NCBI GenBank assembly: GCA_017620455.1
Contig: JAFZQK010000025.1
Span: forward strand, 16,800 to 80,799
Reading direction: 5' to 3'
Length of the DNA: 64,000 bases
Source of the DNA: Clostridia bacterium
GTDB lineage: Bacteria; Bacillota_A; Clostridia; Christensenellales; Aristaeellaceae
The translations under genes were made by a program, and so were the position numbers. The notes below the pieces were generated by a model. The model was not told the DNA's origin, searched no databases, and saw nothing but the letters and a program-made list of their open reading frames with translations. Positions 43,040 to 51,918 of the stretch are shown piece after piece (position 1 is the first letter of the stretch; each line of letters opens with the position of its first letter).

Positions 43040-44851
43040 TCAGTCTTTGAGACCGGAGCTTGCCATGGTTTCAAGGATCCGGCTCTGAGACAGGATGAAA
43101 ATGACAACGGGGACGATCATGACGATGACCGATACCGCGGCGGCCTGACCGGTACGGGCGACGCCGCCTGCCTGGATCTGCTGCAGGGCGTAGACCAGGG
43201 TCTTGTTCTTTTCGGTGTAGATGACGGTGGCCGCGTTGTTGTTCCACAGGCTCTGCACGGAGAAAATGATGATCGTCAGCCAGGCGGGCTTGACGTTGGG
43301 CATCACGATGCTCCAGAAGATGCGGAACTCGCCGGCGCCGTCCAGATGGGCGGCCTCAATCAGCGCCGTGGGCAGGCTTTCCATGAACTGCTTCATCAGG
43401 AACAGCCCGATGGGCGCGGCGAAGGCCGGCAGGATGATGGCCCAAAAGGTGTCGATAAAGCCCAGGCGGCTCATGATCACGTAGTTCGGGATGCCCGTTA
43501 CGTAACCGGAGAACATCAGGGCTGTCACCACGATGGAGAAGAAGGTGCGCCCGCCCGGGAAATCATACTTCGCCAGGACGAAGGCGGCCATGGAAGCGAT
43601 GATCACGTGGCCGAAGGTGCCCACGAAGGTGATCAGCACCGTATTGGTCAGGTAACGGGAGAAGGGCACGTAGCTCTGGCCCATGGTGACGAACAGATCC
43701 GAGAAGTTGTCCAGCGTGGGATGCTGGGCGAACACCTTGGGCGGGAAGCGGAACAGTTCGTCCAGGGGCTTGAGGGACGCGGCGATGTTGAACACCAGCG
43801 GGAAGGCCATCGCCACGGCGAAGAGCGCCATCATGAAGTAGATGCCGAAATCGCCCCAGAAGCTGCGGTTCGGCTTGCGGCGCTTGGGGTGCGCCAGCTT
43901 GACCAGCATGAACACCCCGTAGCAGACCAGCAGCACAATGAGCAGGAAGTGAGCCAGATTCCAGGTGGCGATGCTGGTGTCGATCTGATTGTCCGTGTCT
44001 GCGGCGCGCTCGGTGGCGGCGGCGCCTTCGCCTTCTTCGGCGGCGGCGTCCTCGCCGGCGTCCGCAGCCACGGTTTCAACGGCGGCGGCCTGGGGCTCGC
44101 TGCTGTCCGCCAGGATGCCGAAGATGACCACGCCCGCCAGCAGCAGCGCCAGGATGACGCACATCATGGACACCTGCTTTTTGGTGCGTCCCTCCGGAGG
44201 ACGGCGCTTCATCACGGCATAGAACGCGATGGCGCAGGCGATGAGCAGCAGCAGGAACACGATGCGGATGATTTCAAACGTCCGCGCCTTGCTGCTTTCC
44301 GCGGTTTCCGCGGGGGCCGCCGTGGCGCCGGCCGCCGCGCTTTCGGTGACCGTCTGCGCAGCGCCTTCTTCCGTGATTGCGGCTTTTTCCGTAACGGTAG
44401 CGACGTCCGCGGGGGCGGCTTCTTCCGTAACGGTGGCAACGTCCGCGGGGGCGGCCTCTTCCGTGACGGCGGCGACGTCCGCGGGGGCGGCTTCTTCCGT
44501 AACGGTGGCGACGTCCGCGGGGGCGGCCTCTTCCGTAACGGTGGCGACGTCCGCGGGGGCGTTCTCCGCAGGCGCTGCGGCGAGGCCCTGTTCCGTCTTC
44601 TGCTGCGCCAGGCGCTGGGCGGCGATGACGTCCTCGTTATGCCGGTTGATCTGGTTGATCTTGGCGGAGGTGAAAACCAGCCCGCCCGCCAGGATCGCAA
44701 TAATGATCGCGGAGATCAGCAGGAAGCGCTTCACATTGAGCTTCGGCTTATCTTCCTCGACTTCGCCCCGCAGCTGCGCCAGGAAGCGCAGCTGCTCCGT
44801 GCGGCTGCTGGTTTTGGGCTGTACGTATTTTACGATCTGCTTCTTGCTCAT
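43040..44851 (-). CDS. Carbohydrate ABC permease (MalG-type) with a large repeat-containing N-terminal extension
   Basis: 603 residues, about twice the usual length. Start ATG 44851 (GAGGAAGGTGG upstream) overlaps the preceding gene by 4 nt. N-terminal half: cytoplasmic lead, membrane helix (about 42-62), a low-complexity external stretch with five tandem 12-residue units A-P-A-D-V-A-T-V-T-E-E-A (about 98-157), a second and third helix (about 195-215, 230-250), another Glu/Ala-rich loop and a fourth helix. The true permease starts at about 330 (G-I-Y-F-M-M-A-L-F-A-V) with the EAA-loop-like L-I-E-A-A-H-L-D-G-A-G-E-F-R-I-F-W near 510-530. The extension has no counterpart in ordinary permeases and may be an envelope spacer or docking arm. 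Confidence 0.88.
   Translation of the reverse strand: MSKKQIVKYVQPKTSSRTEQLRFLAQLRGEVEEDKPKLNVKRFLLISAIIIAILAGGLVFTSAKINQINRHNEDVIAAQRLAQQKTEQGLAAAPAENAPADVATVTEEAAPADVATVTEEAAPADVAAVTEEAAPADVATVTEEAAPADVATVTEKAAITEEGAAQTVTESAAAGATAAPAETAESSKARTFEIIRIVFLLLLIACAIAFYAVMKRRPPEGRTKKQVSMMCVILALLLAGVVIFGILADSSEPQAAAVETVAADAGEDAAAEEGEGAAATERAADTDNQIDTSIATWNLAHFLLIVLLVCYGVFMLVKLAHPKRRKPNRSFWGDFGIYFMMALFAVAMAFPLVFNIAASLKPLDELFRFPPKVFAQHPTLDNFSDLFVTMGQSYVPFSRYLTNTVLITFVGTFGHVIIASMAAFVLAKYDFPGGRTFFSIVVTALMFSGYVTGIPNYVIMSRLGFIDTFWAIILPAFAAPIGLFLMKQFMESLPTALIEAAHLDGAGEFRIFWSIVMPNVKPAWLTIIIFSVQSLWNNNAATVIYTEKNKTLVYALQQIQAGGVARTGQAAAVSVIVMIVPVVIFILSQSRILETMASSGLKD
44381..44560 (-). repeat. Five tandem 36-bp repeats inside the permease gene
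   Basis: Five exact-length 36-bp units (44381-44416, 44417-44452, 44453-44488, 44489-44524, 44525-44560), differing by a few bases, each coding twelve residues. Contiguous and in frame, so copy number can change by slippage without frameshift. Confidence 0.92.
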
Positions 44852-45786
44852 GTGCCCACCTTCCTCAGCATCGCCTGAATGGCTTTGTTGCACAGGATCA
44901 TCGCCAGGAACAGCACCACGGCGATGGCCGACGCGTAGCCCATCTCAAACCGGGAGAAGCCGAAGTCGAACAGATGGGTCACGATGGTGCGGGCCGCGTA
45001 GTCCGTGCTGGGATAGCCGGCCAGGGCCCGGGGCACGTCGGATACGTTGAATGCGGAGGTGATGCTCATCACCGCGCCGAAGAGCAGCATGGGCTTCATC
45101 TGCGGCAGGGTGATGAAGTACAATTCCTGCCAGCGGTTGCGGATGCCGTCCACGTAGCCGGCTTCGTACAGGCTGGGGTCCACGCCCTTGAGGCCGGCCA
45201 CGAAGGAAAGGAAGCCGGTGCCCATGCTCATCCACAGGGTAACGATGATGATGACGGTCAGGATGTAGCGGGGATCCAGCAGGAACAGGATCGGCGCGTC
45301 GATGAAGCCGAACTGCATCAGGATGGAGTTCAGCCAGCCGTAGCTGTCGCCCTGGAAGAGGATCGCGAACACGGTGTACGCGCCGCCGGCAATGGACGGG
45401 GCGTAGAACACCACCACGGCGACGGTGCGCAGCCAGCGGGGCAGCTCGTTGATGAACCAGGCGAACAGGAAGGAGAGGATGTACCCGATGGGGCCCGTGA
45501 CCACGGCGATCACGAAGGTGTTCTTGATGGCGGTGAGGAACACCTCATCCTGCAGCACCAGGTTGATGTAGTTCTGGAAGCCGATGAACCGGGGCGCTTC
45601 CAGGATGTTGTAGTAGGTGAAGCTGTAGTATATGGACGTACAGATCGGGAGGATGAGGAAGGTGAAGAACAGCACGGCATAGGGCAGCAGGAAGAGATAG
45701 CAGACCTTCATCTTGCCGGCTTTCTTGAGCCCGTACATGAACTTTTCCTTTTTCATGCTCCAGTAGCTTGTTTTGACCGACTGCAT
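44848..45786 (-). CDS. Carbohydrate ABC transporter permease (MalF-type)
   Basis: 312 residues, six membrane helices, no long extension. Conserved first external segment (L-P-I-C-T-S-I-Y-Y-S-F-T-Y-Y-N) and the EAA loop S-L-Y-E-A-G-Y-V-D-G-I-R-N-R-W-Q-E-L-Y-F-I-T-L-P (about 212-235, with Gly at the third conserved position). Partner of the extended MalG-type permease, with which it overlaps by 4 nt. It follows the 1109-residue binding protein by 21 nt, so the three form the first transporter of the locus. Confidence 0.92.
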   Translation of the reverse strand: MQSVKTSYWSMKKEKFMYGLKKAGKMKVCYLFLLPYAVLFFTFLILPICTSIYYSFTYYNILEAPRFIGFQNYINLVLQDEVFLTAIKNTFVIAVVTGPIGYILSFLFAWFINELPRWLRTVAVVVFYAPSIAGGAYTVFAILFQGDSYGWLNSILMQFGFIDAPILFLLDPRYILTVIIIVTLWMSMGTGFLSFVAGLKGVDPSLYEAGYVDGIRNRWQELYFITLPQMKPMLLFGAVMSITSAFNVSDVPRALAGYPSTDYAARTIVTHLFDFGFSRFEMGYASAIAVVLFLAMILCNKAIQAMLRKVGT

Positions 45787-45807
45787 ACGGTTTCCCTCCT
45801 TTCTCCC

Positions 45808-48800
45808 TTACTGGCTTTCGCCGGGCGTTTCGTTGGGCGTTTCAAGGGGCGTTTCGCCGGGTGCTTCCCCGCCGGTTTCCTCGGCGGGAGGCGCGGGGGA
45901 AGCGGCCTCGGCGCTGGCCAGGATCTGCCGCAGCTCTTCCGCGTTGGTGGACAGCCCGAATTCCTGACGCTTGATCCTGATTTCCTCGTTGATCGTCTTG
46001 GAATAGGTCAGGAGCGTTTCGCGGGCGTCTTCCTTGGTGTTGATGACGCGGCGGATGGCGTTGGTCATGTGGCGGGTGGTGGAGTAGCCGCCGGCGATCT
46101 CCGGGAAGCCGCGGGTGTGGGCCATCTGCTCCTGCAGCACCTTGAGCTGCTTGTCGCTCCAGCCCAGCTGGACCATGGCCTTCTTATTGGCCGTGGTATA
46201 GCTGGCGGAGGCGCCGAGGATGGATTCCATTTCCCGGCCGAAGTTGACCTGGGTTTCGGCGTCGGCCCACCACTGCACGAACGTCCAGGCGTTCTGGCGG
46301 ATCGTCTCGTTATCGGTCTTGATGATCATGGAGCAGGTCCCGCCGGAATGCACGGTGTTGTCCAGGTAGGTCGTTCCGTCCTCGGCGGTGCGCAGGGTGC
46401 CGGGGAAGTAGGTGAAATCCCACAGGCCGCGGATCTCGGGGGCGGAAACGGCGAGGTTGTTGTACAAGCCGTAATCGGCGACGCCGATGGGCATTTCGCC
46501 GGTACGGAAGCGGCTGACGAAATCGTAGATCGTGGGCAGGCCGTAGTCGTTGTACAGGGAAGTGTAGAGCTTAAAGGCCGCCACGCCTTCCTCGGTGTCG
46601 ATCATGGTCCGGATATTGAATTCGTCGTAAATGGAGCCGCCCTGCTGATAGATCATGGAATTCAGGACGGAGGTATCCAGGGAATTGATGTTGGGGAAGG
46701 GCACGCCCACCGTCATGTTTTCGCCCTGGATGGTGGGCAGCAGCTCGATCAGGCCGCGCCAGGTCTCCAGCACGTGCCAGTCGCTCAGGTCATCCCAGCT
46801 CTCCGGAGCCATGCCCAGCTCTTCCAGCACGTCCTTGCGGTAGAACACCAGGGGGAAGTTCATCGTTTCCGGGATGCCGTAGACGCCCACGTGGGTGGGG
46901 TCCACCACCTCGTCGCGGTACTGGAACGGGGCCAGGGCGCTGCGCTCGTAGATATCCAGCGCGGTGGCCTCCTCGAAGCTCTTGACGTGCACCTGCTGCC
47001 CGTTGAATTCGTAATCCCGGGCCTGGAACTGGGTCATATCCTCCACGGCGTGGCGCAGGGCGTAGTTCACCGGGAACCAGGAGCCCACGGACAGCACCAC
47101 GTCCGGGCCGTTGCCCGCCACCACGGCGGTGAGCAGCGTATCCGCCACCACCAGCTTGACGTTGACGTTCACGCCGTAATTGGGGGTGAAGTCCTGGTCG
47201 ATGAGGGTCTTTAAGATGGTGGACTGATCGCGGCCGGTGGTGATCCAGACGTCCAGCACGTCGCCGCCCTCGTATTTGTTGCCCAGGGCGTCATAATCCA
47301 CGGAATAGGAAGCGGCCAGGGAACGGACCTCGTTCCCCGCGTTGGCGGTCAGCCCGTCGTTGACCTTGGGCACCTGGTAATCGGCGCCGTGCACCAGGAT
47401 CAGATCGATATCCAGCTTGGTTTCGGACATGTTCTGCATGGAGGTGCCCAGGGCGGTGATGTTGTCCTTGAAATTGGAGAAGGTCTGGGTGATGCGCTCG
47501 GTATGGTTGACGAAGCCCTCCAGCTGGACGGCCAGGGTCTGGGCCACGGCGATGCGGTCCGATTTCTGGCCGGTCACGGCCACGGTGTCGTCCACCAGCT
47601 TGAAGAGGCGCTTGCTCTCCAGGTCCATGCCCTTGATGACCTCGGGGTAGATGCTTTCCAGGTTATAATCGCGGAAGCGGTCGGGATTGACGCCGGTGAG
47701 CACCAGGATCTTGCGGTAGATCTGGTTCAGGCGGTAGATGGAATCGTCCATATCCTGCAGGATGGAGCCCATCTCGCCCAGCGTGGCCTCCAGGCGGATG
47801 GTGTGATCGCCTGCGGGCAGATAGAAGCGATAGGGCGTTCCCGCCTGGTCGCTGAGGGTGTACATTTCCCAGGCGGTGTCATAGCTGAAGGAAATGGAGG
47901 AAACCTCCCCGAAGGGGATCTTGCCGTCGATATACAGGGAACGGCAGGAAATGGCGCCGCGCTGATGATTCTGGCGAGCCTTGATGGTGATGGAGTACCA
48001 GCCGCTCTCCGGCACGTTCAGCGGCCATTCGATCCACTGGCCGGCGTTGTTCCAGGAATCGCCGCCGATATAGTTGAGGATCGTGTGGTACACGTCGTAG
48101 GGCTCGGTGGAGGGGGAGGACCGGTCGTAACGGGGATAGAGGGAGGGAGAGGAGCGCCGCGTGGCGTCCTCGCCCTGGATGGTGGCCACCAGCTGGTCGC
48201 TGGTGCCGGCCTGTTCGCTTTCCGGATGCTCCTGCTTCACCTGGGCCACGTACTGCTCGTAGGTATTGAATTTCTGCGGGGCGGTGAGCTCGATGGAGCG
48301 GATCTCCATGGGCTCGTTCACGGCGCGCAGGGCGATGGTATGCTCTTTGCCCGCTTCAAAATAGAAGCGGTAGGGCTCCGCCACGTAGCCCATGGAGTCC
48401 CGGAAGGCGACCTTCTGCCAGTCGAAAAGCTCTTCCTGCCGGGCCCGGCGCTGGTTGCCCTGGTTGTCGAAGCGGTCTTCTTCCTTCTCGAAGGGCTGAT
48501 CGTGCCACAGCAGCGTGAACATCAGCTCGGACGCCCCGCTGAAGGGGGATTTCTGGTTCAGCACCGGCTGGCCGTTTTCATCCAGGACGGGCTGGCCGTC
48601 CGCGTCCACGGAGGGCTGGCCGTAGTCGATATACACGGCGCGCTCGATGTCCACGCCGCGCCCGCCGGCTTCCGGGCTCAGGGCGCGGTAGTCGATCTGC
48701 ACGTTATACCAGCCGGATTCGGGCACGCTCACCTTCCACTGCAGGAAGGACCCGTCGCCCGTGAACAGGACGGTGTCCCCGTCCTGGGTATAAACGCGGG

Positions 48801-49137
48801 CGATCTCGCTTTCGTCCCTGTCCCCGGTCCCCGCCGAGGGCAGGATCTCGAACTGATCCAGCGGCAGCGCGATGGGCTCCGCCGGATTCGCGTCCTGCGC
48901 GTCCTTGTACTGCGGCAGCGCGAGATACTTGCTGTAAGTCAGCTCGCTGCGGGATACGCCCTCCACGTCCGCGGTCAGATCCTGGTCCTGATACTTGGCG
49001 GAGAAGTTTTCTTCATCCCCGCCCAGCCGCACCAGAAGAACGATCGCGGCGACGACCACGGCGATGCCCAGCAGCCACCGGACCCACTTGTTCCCGAAGA
49101 ACCGGCCTGCCATGTCACGAAAGCGCTTCTTCTGCAT
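45808..49137 (-). CDS. Membrane-anchored solute-binding protein with two carbohydrate-binding-like modules
   Basis: 1109 residues, more than twice the normal length. ATG 49137 is preferred over 49143 because AGGGGAG lies 7 nt away from it. One N-terminal membrane helix (about 19-37) instead of a lipobox. Two beta-sandwich modules (about 95-310 and 325-480) share the V-P-E-S-G-W-Y-x-V/I phrase, a GW-Y pattern seen in CBM6/CBM35-like domains. A helical linker (about 480-620) leads into an SBP_bac_1 domain (about 620-1060; D-V-V-L-S-V-G-S-W, G-I-P-E-T-M-N-F-P-L-V-F-Y-R-K-D-V-L, W-W-A-D-A-E-T). The C-terminus is a Pro/Thr/Glu-rich tail. First gene of the nine-gene locus; inferred to catch a polymeric or long-chain glycan. 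Confidence 0.87.
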   Translation of the reverse strand: MQKKRFRDMAGRFFGNKWVRWLLGIAVVVAAIVLLVRLGGDEENFSAKYQDQDLTADVEGVSRSELTYSKYLALPQYKDAQDANPAEPIALPLDQFEILPSAGTGDRDESEIARVYTQDGDTVLFTGDGSFLQWKVSVPESGWYNVQIDYRALSPEAGGRGVDIERAVYIDYGQPSVDADGQPVLDENGQPVLNQKSPFSGASELMFTLLWHDQPFEKEEDRFDNQGNQRRARQEELFDWQKVAFRDSMGYVAEPYRFYFEAGKEHTIALRAVNEPMEIRSIELTAPQKFNTYEQYVAQVKQEHPESEQAGTSDQLVATIQGEDATRRSSPSLYPRYDRSSPSTEPYDVYHTILNYIGGDSWNNAGQWIEWPLNVPESGWYSITIKARQNHQRGAISCRSLYIDGKIPFGEVSSISFSYDTAWEMYTLSDQAGTPYRFYLPAGDHTIRLEATLGEMGSILQDMDDSIYRLNQIYRKILVLTGVNPDRFRDYNLESIYPEVIKGMDLESKRLFKLVDDTVAVTGQKSDRIAVAQTLAVQLEGFVNHTERITQTFSNFKDNITALGTSMQNMSETKLDIDLILVHGADYQVPKVNDGLTANAGNEVRSLAASYSVDYDALGNKYEGGDVLDVWITTGRDQSTILKTLIDQDFTPNYGVNVNVKLVVADTLLTAVVAGNGPDVVLSVGSWFPVNYALRHAVEDMTQFQARDYEFNGQQVHVKSFEEATALDIYERSALAPFQYRDEVVDPTHVGVYGIPETMNFPLVFYRKDVLEELGMAPESWDDLSDWHVLETWRGLIELLPTIQGENMTVGVPFPNINSLDTSVLNSMIYQQGGSIYDEFNIRTMIDTEEGVAAFKLYTSLYNDYGLPTIYDFVSRFRTGEMPIGVADYGLYNNLAVSAPEIRGLWDFTYFPGTLRTAEDGTTYLDNTVHSGGTCSMIIKTDNETIRQNAWTFVQWWADAETQVNFGREMESILGASASYTTANKKAMVQLGWSDKQLKVLQEQMAHTRGFPEIAGGYSTTRHMTNAIRRVINTKEDARETLLTYSKTINEEIRIKRQEFGLSTNAEELRQILASAEAASPAPPAEETGGEAPGETPLETPNETPGESQ

Positions 49138-49237
49138 AAGCATACTCCCCTGTCAAATTTGAAATTTACTGTGTTTGGTCAGCCACCGCTTTCGGAGCCG
49201 ATGATATGGTGATACGATAGTTCGAATTCCCCTATGA

Positions 49238-49266
49238 AATATACCTTAAATCTTTCTTTCTGTCAA
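49238..49266 (-). promoter_or_regulatory. Promoter of the nine-gene sugar-transport locus
   Basis: On the minus strand: -35 TTGACA (49266-49261), 17-bp spacer, -10 TATATT (49243-49238), leaving a leader of about 95 nt. No operator or catabolite box was convincing nearby. Confidence 0.8.
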
Positions 49267-49433
49267 TGAAAAATTGTTCCCGGCCGACGGGGAGCAGGGG
49301 CAAAAAGGCGGGCGGCGGGCACGGTTTTTCCGCACGATCCCCCTGAGACGGGCGGGAGGGGCCCGGAAAGGGGGAAAACCGGTTGTTTCCGATTAATAAT
49401 GCGCTCCCGGCGGGCGATTCTTCGGGAAAGGAA

Positions 49434-49462
49434 TTGCAATTCCCGGCCGGATCGGGTACAAT
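49434..49462 (+). promoter_or_regulatory. Promoter of the GH10 xylanase gene
   Basis: -35 TTGCAA (49434-49439), 17-bp spacer, -10 TACAAT (49457-49462). The rest of the 350-bp divergent gap shows no other clear signal. Confidence 0.65.
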
Positions 49463-49489
49463 AGAAGAAAAAACGGAGGGATGAAGAGC

Positions 49490-51022
49490 ATGAAGAAGAT
49501 CCTGTCCCTGATGCTGGTCCTGGCCCTGACGCTGGGATGCGTGCCTGCGCTGGCGGCGGGCGTTACGGTATATTCGTCTGATTTTACCCAGGGGCCCGAC
49601 GGCTGGGTGGCCCGCAGCATGGGCAGCGCCTGGATCACCGCCGAAAACGGCACCCTGCGCATCGAGGGGAGAGAAAGCGACTGGCATTCCCCGGGCCGGG
49701 ATTTCGATTTGAAGGAGGGCGTGCGCTACACCCTGCGGGTGCTGGTAATGCAGAGCGAAACGGAGCATGCGGATTTCATGATCTCCGTGGCGCATAAGCT
49801 GAACGGCCAGGAGACCTATGAAAACCTGGCTTTCGCCACGGTGAACCGCGGGGCCTGGACCACGCTGCAGTGCGAATACACCCCCGCGTATTTCGACAGC
49901 TATGTGCTGTATGTGGAAACCAAGGGCGCGTCGACGCTGAGCTATTCCATCAAGAATTTCGTGGTGGCGGCCCCCGACGGGATCCCCCGGGACGGGGAAG
50001 AGGCGGTGCAGCTGCCCATCCTTAAGGACGTTTACGCCGGCCAGTTCGATATCGGCATCGCCGTGCCCCAGTTCGTGATCCGCAACGGCGGCCCGGCCCT
50101 GGCGCTGGTGCAGGAGCAGTTCAATATCCTGACCCCCGAAAACGAGCTGAAGCCCGATTCGGTATTGGACGTGGCGGCCAGCAAACGCCTGGCCCAGGAG
50201 GACGAGACCGCGGCGGCGGTGCATTTCGACGCGGCCAAGCCCCTGTTGGATTTTGCCAAGGAAAACGGCATCAAGGTGCACGGCCACGTGCTGGTATGGC
50301 ACAGCCAGACGCCGGAAGCCTTCTTCCACGAGGGCTACGACCCGGCCAAGCCCTACGTGAGCCGGGAAGTGATGCTGGGGCGGCTGGAAAACTACATCCG
50401 GGGCGTCATGGAATACATGGATGAAAACTATCCCGGCGTGGTGGTGAGCTGGGACGTGGTGAACGAGGCCATCGACGACGGCGGGAATTACCTGCGGCCC
50501 TCCAACTGGACCAAGGTGGTGGGCGACGATTTCCTGGCCCGGGCTTTCGAGCTGGCCCGGAAGTACGCCCCCGAAGGCACCTTGCTGTATTACAACGATT
50601 ACAATACCGCCGTGTCCGGTAAGCTGATCAAGATCGTGAAGCTGCTGGAGAGCCTGATCCCCGAGGGGAACATCGACGGCTACGGCTTCCAGATGCACCA
50701 CAGCATCACTTACCCCGGCATCCGGGCCATCGAAAACTGCGTGGCGAAGATCGCCGCCCTGGGCCTGCGCCTGCGCATCAGCGAGCTGGACGTGGGCATC
50801 GACAAAAACGACGACGCCAGCCTGGAGGCCCAGGCCCTGCTGTACGCCCAGGTGATGCGTCTGGCCCGGAAGTACGCCGATCAGTTCGAGGCCGTGCAGA
50901 TCTGGGGCCTGACGGACAGCCTGAGCTGGCGCTCCGGGAATTTCCCGCTGATCTTCGACGGCGCCCGGAGCCCCAAGCCCGCCTTCTGGGCCGTGGCCGA
51001 TCCGGACAGCTATACGGACTGA
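49490..51022 (+). CDS. Secreted GH10 endo-1,4-beta-xylanase
   Basis: 510 residues from ATG 49490 (GGAGGG 9 nt upstream; the in-frame ATG at 49481 touches the ribosome site). Signal peptide to about residue 23, without lipobox. Residues about 25-160 look like a CBM22-type module (W-V-A-R, L-R-I-E-G-R, G-x-D-F-D-L-K). The GH10 barrel (about 175-510) shows N-E-L-K-P-D (218-223), H-V-L-V-W-H-S-Q, the acid/base in W-D-V-V-N-E-A (E326), the nucleophile in I-S-E-L-D-V-G-I-D (E432), and a W-G-L-T-D-S-L-S-W end. It cuts internal xylan bonds outside the cell. The divergent sugar-transport locus is a natural importer for the products. Confidence 0.94.
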   Translation: MKKILSLMLVLALTLGCVPALAAGVTVYSSDFTQGPDGWVARSMGSAWITAENGTLRIEGRESDWHSPGRDFDLKEGVRYTLRVLVMQSETEHADFMISVAHKLNGQETYENLAFATVNRGAWTTLQCEYTPAYFDSYVLYVETKGASTLSYSIKNFVVAAPDGIPRDGEEAVQLPILKDVYAGQFDIGIAVPQFVIRNGGPALALVQEQFNILTPENELKPDSVLDVAASKRLAQEDETAAAVHFDAAKPLLDFAKENGIKVHGHVLVWHSQTPEAFFHEGYDPAKPYVSREVMLGRLENYIRGVMEYMDENYPGVVVSWDVVNEAIDDGGNYLRPSNWTKVVGDDFLARAFELARKYAPEGTLLYYNDYNTAVSGKLIKIVKLLESLIPEGNIDGYGFQMHHSITYPGIRAIENCVAKIAALGLRLRISELDVGIDKNDDASLEAQALLYAQVMRLARKYADQFEAVQIWGLTDSLSWRSGNFPLIFDGARSPKPAFWAVADPDSYTD

Positions 51023-51045
51023 CGGCCCGAGCCGGCAGGAATACG

Positions 51046-51084
51046 ATGGCGCAGCCCGCGCGGAAAACATGCGGGCTGCGCCAT
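51046..51084 (+). terminator. Terminator after the xylanase gene
   Basis: Perfect 14-bp stem ATGGCGCAGCCCGC / GCGGGCTGCGCCAT with an 11-base loop. The tail TCTGTGTC is only weakly T-rich. Confidence 0.7.
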
Positions 51085-51170
51085 TCTGTGTCAAAAACGC
51101 TTCCAAATGAAGTCGGTATATCTTTTCCGGATCGGATCGCTTACAATCCTGCCTGAAAGGAGGGAAAAAC

Positions 51171-51917
51171 ATGGGATACAGAAACGCGCAGGACATCTTC
51201 CCGGAAGGGCTGCTGCGGCAGATTCAGCGGTACGTATCCGGGGAAGCCGTGTATATCCCCGCCCGAGAAGAAAGACGGGCCTGGGGCGAGACCTCCGGCT
51301 ATCAGCGATACATCCGGGAGAGAAACGAGGAGATCCGCGCGCTTTTCGCGGCGGGTCAGTCCATGGAAGATCTGATGGAAAAATACGCGCTGTCCTATGA
51401 TTCCGTCAAGCGGATCGTATACAGCAGAAAGGAGACGGCCATGCTGAAATACAGCGCCACCCTGTCCTCGGCCAGGGCGTATGCCCAGGCGGGCAAACTG
51501 GACGCCTGGATCCACCTGTACCTGAACCAGGACGGGCGGAACATCCCGTTTTCGGACGGGCTGAAGCTGATGGACAGGTACTATATCGCCCCGGCGCGGT
51601 TCCCGGCGCATTTCTTCCGGCGCTGCGCGGGGCCGGAGCCGGAAATGAAATACCGGATCGACCGGGACTGGTGGAACCAAAAGGTAGCGGAACTGGAAAA
51701 AGCCCTGCGGACGGAAGAGGACATGCCGCCGTTCATCGTTCATTATACCGAAGGGGGATTTGAACTGAACGACGGGAACCACCGCCGCAAGGCCTGTGAA
51801 AATTTGGGGATCGACACGGTCTGGGCCATCGTATGGATCACGGAAAAGGCCGAACTGGACGATTTCATGGAAAAATACGGGGAGTACGTGAAGGACTGTA
51901 CGGTAATCCGCAGATGA
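51171..51917 (+). CDS. CD3324-family HTH protein fused to a ParB-like domain
   Basis: 248 residues. N-terminal about 85 residues match the CD3324-family helix-turn-helix proteins (M-G-Y-R-N-A-Q-D-I-F-P, L-L-R-Q-I-Q-R-Y-V-x-G, Y-I-P-A-R-E, a recognition-helix-like Y-A-L-S-Y-D-S-V-K-R-I-V-Y). The C-terminal part (from about residue 91) is a separate domain with L-N-D-G-N-H-R-R-K-A, a ParB/sulfiredoxin-type D-G-x-H-R motif that usually binds nucleotide. A second ATG at 51441, the start of that domain, has its own AAAGGAG 6 nt upstream inside the frame, so the domain may also be made alone. GGAGG precedes the main ATG. Probably a DNA-binding regulator; target unknown. Confidence 0.75.
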   Translation: MGYRNAQDIFPEGLLRQIQRYVSGEAVYIPAREERRAWGETSGYQRYIRERNEEIRALFAAGQSMEDLMEKYALSYDSVKRIVYSRKETAMLKYSATLSSARAYAQAGKLDAWIHLYLNQDGRNIPFSDGLKLMDRYYIAPARFPAHFFRRCAGPEPEMKYRIDRDWWNQKVAELEKALRTEEDMPPFIVHYTEGGFELNDGNHRRKACENLGIDTVWAIVWITEKAELDDFMEKYGEYVKDCTVIRR

Positions 51918-51918
51918 A

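Noticed and set aside
44381..44560. CRISPR-like array
   Set aside because: The 36-bp units are contiguous without spacers and code in frame for the permease.
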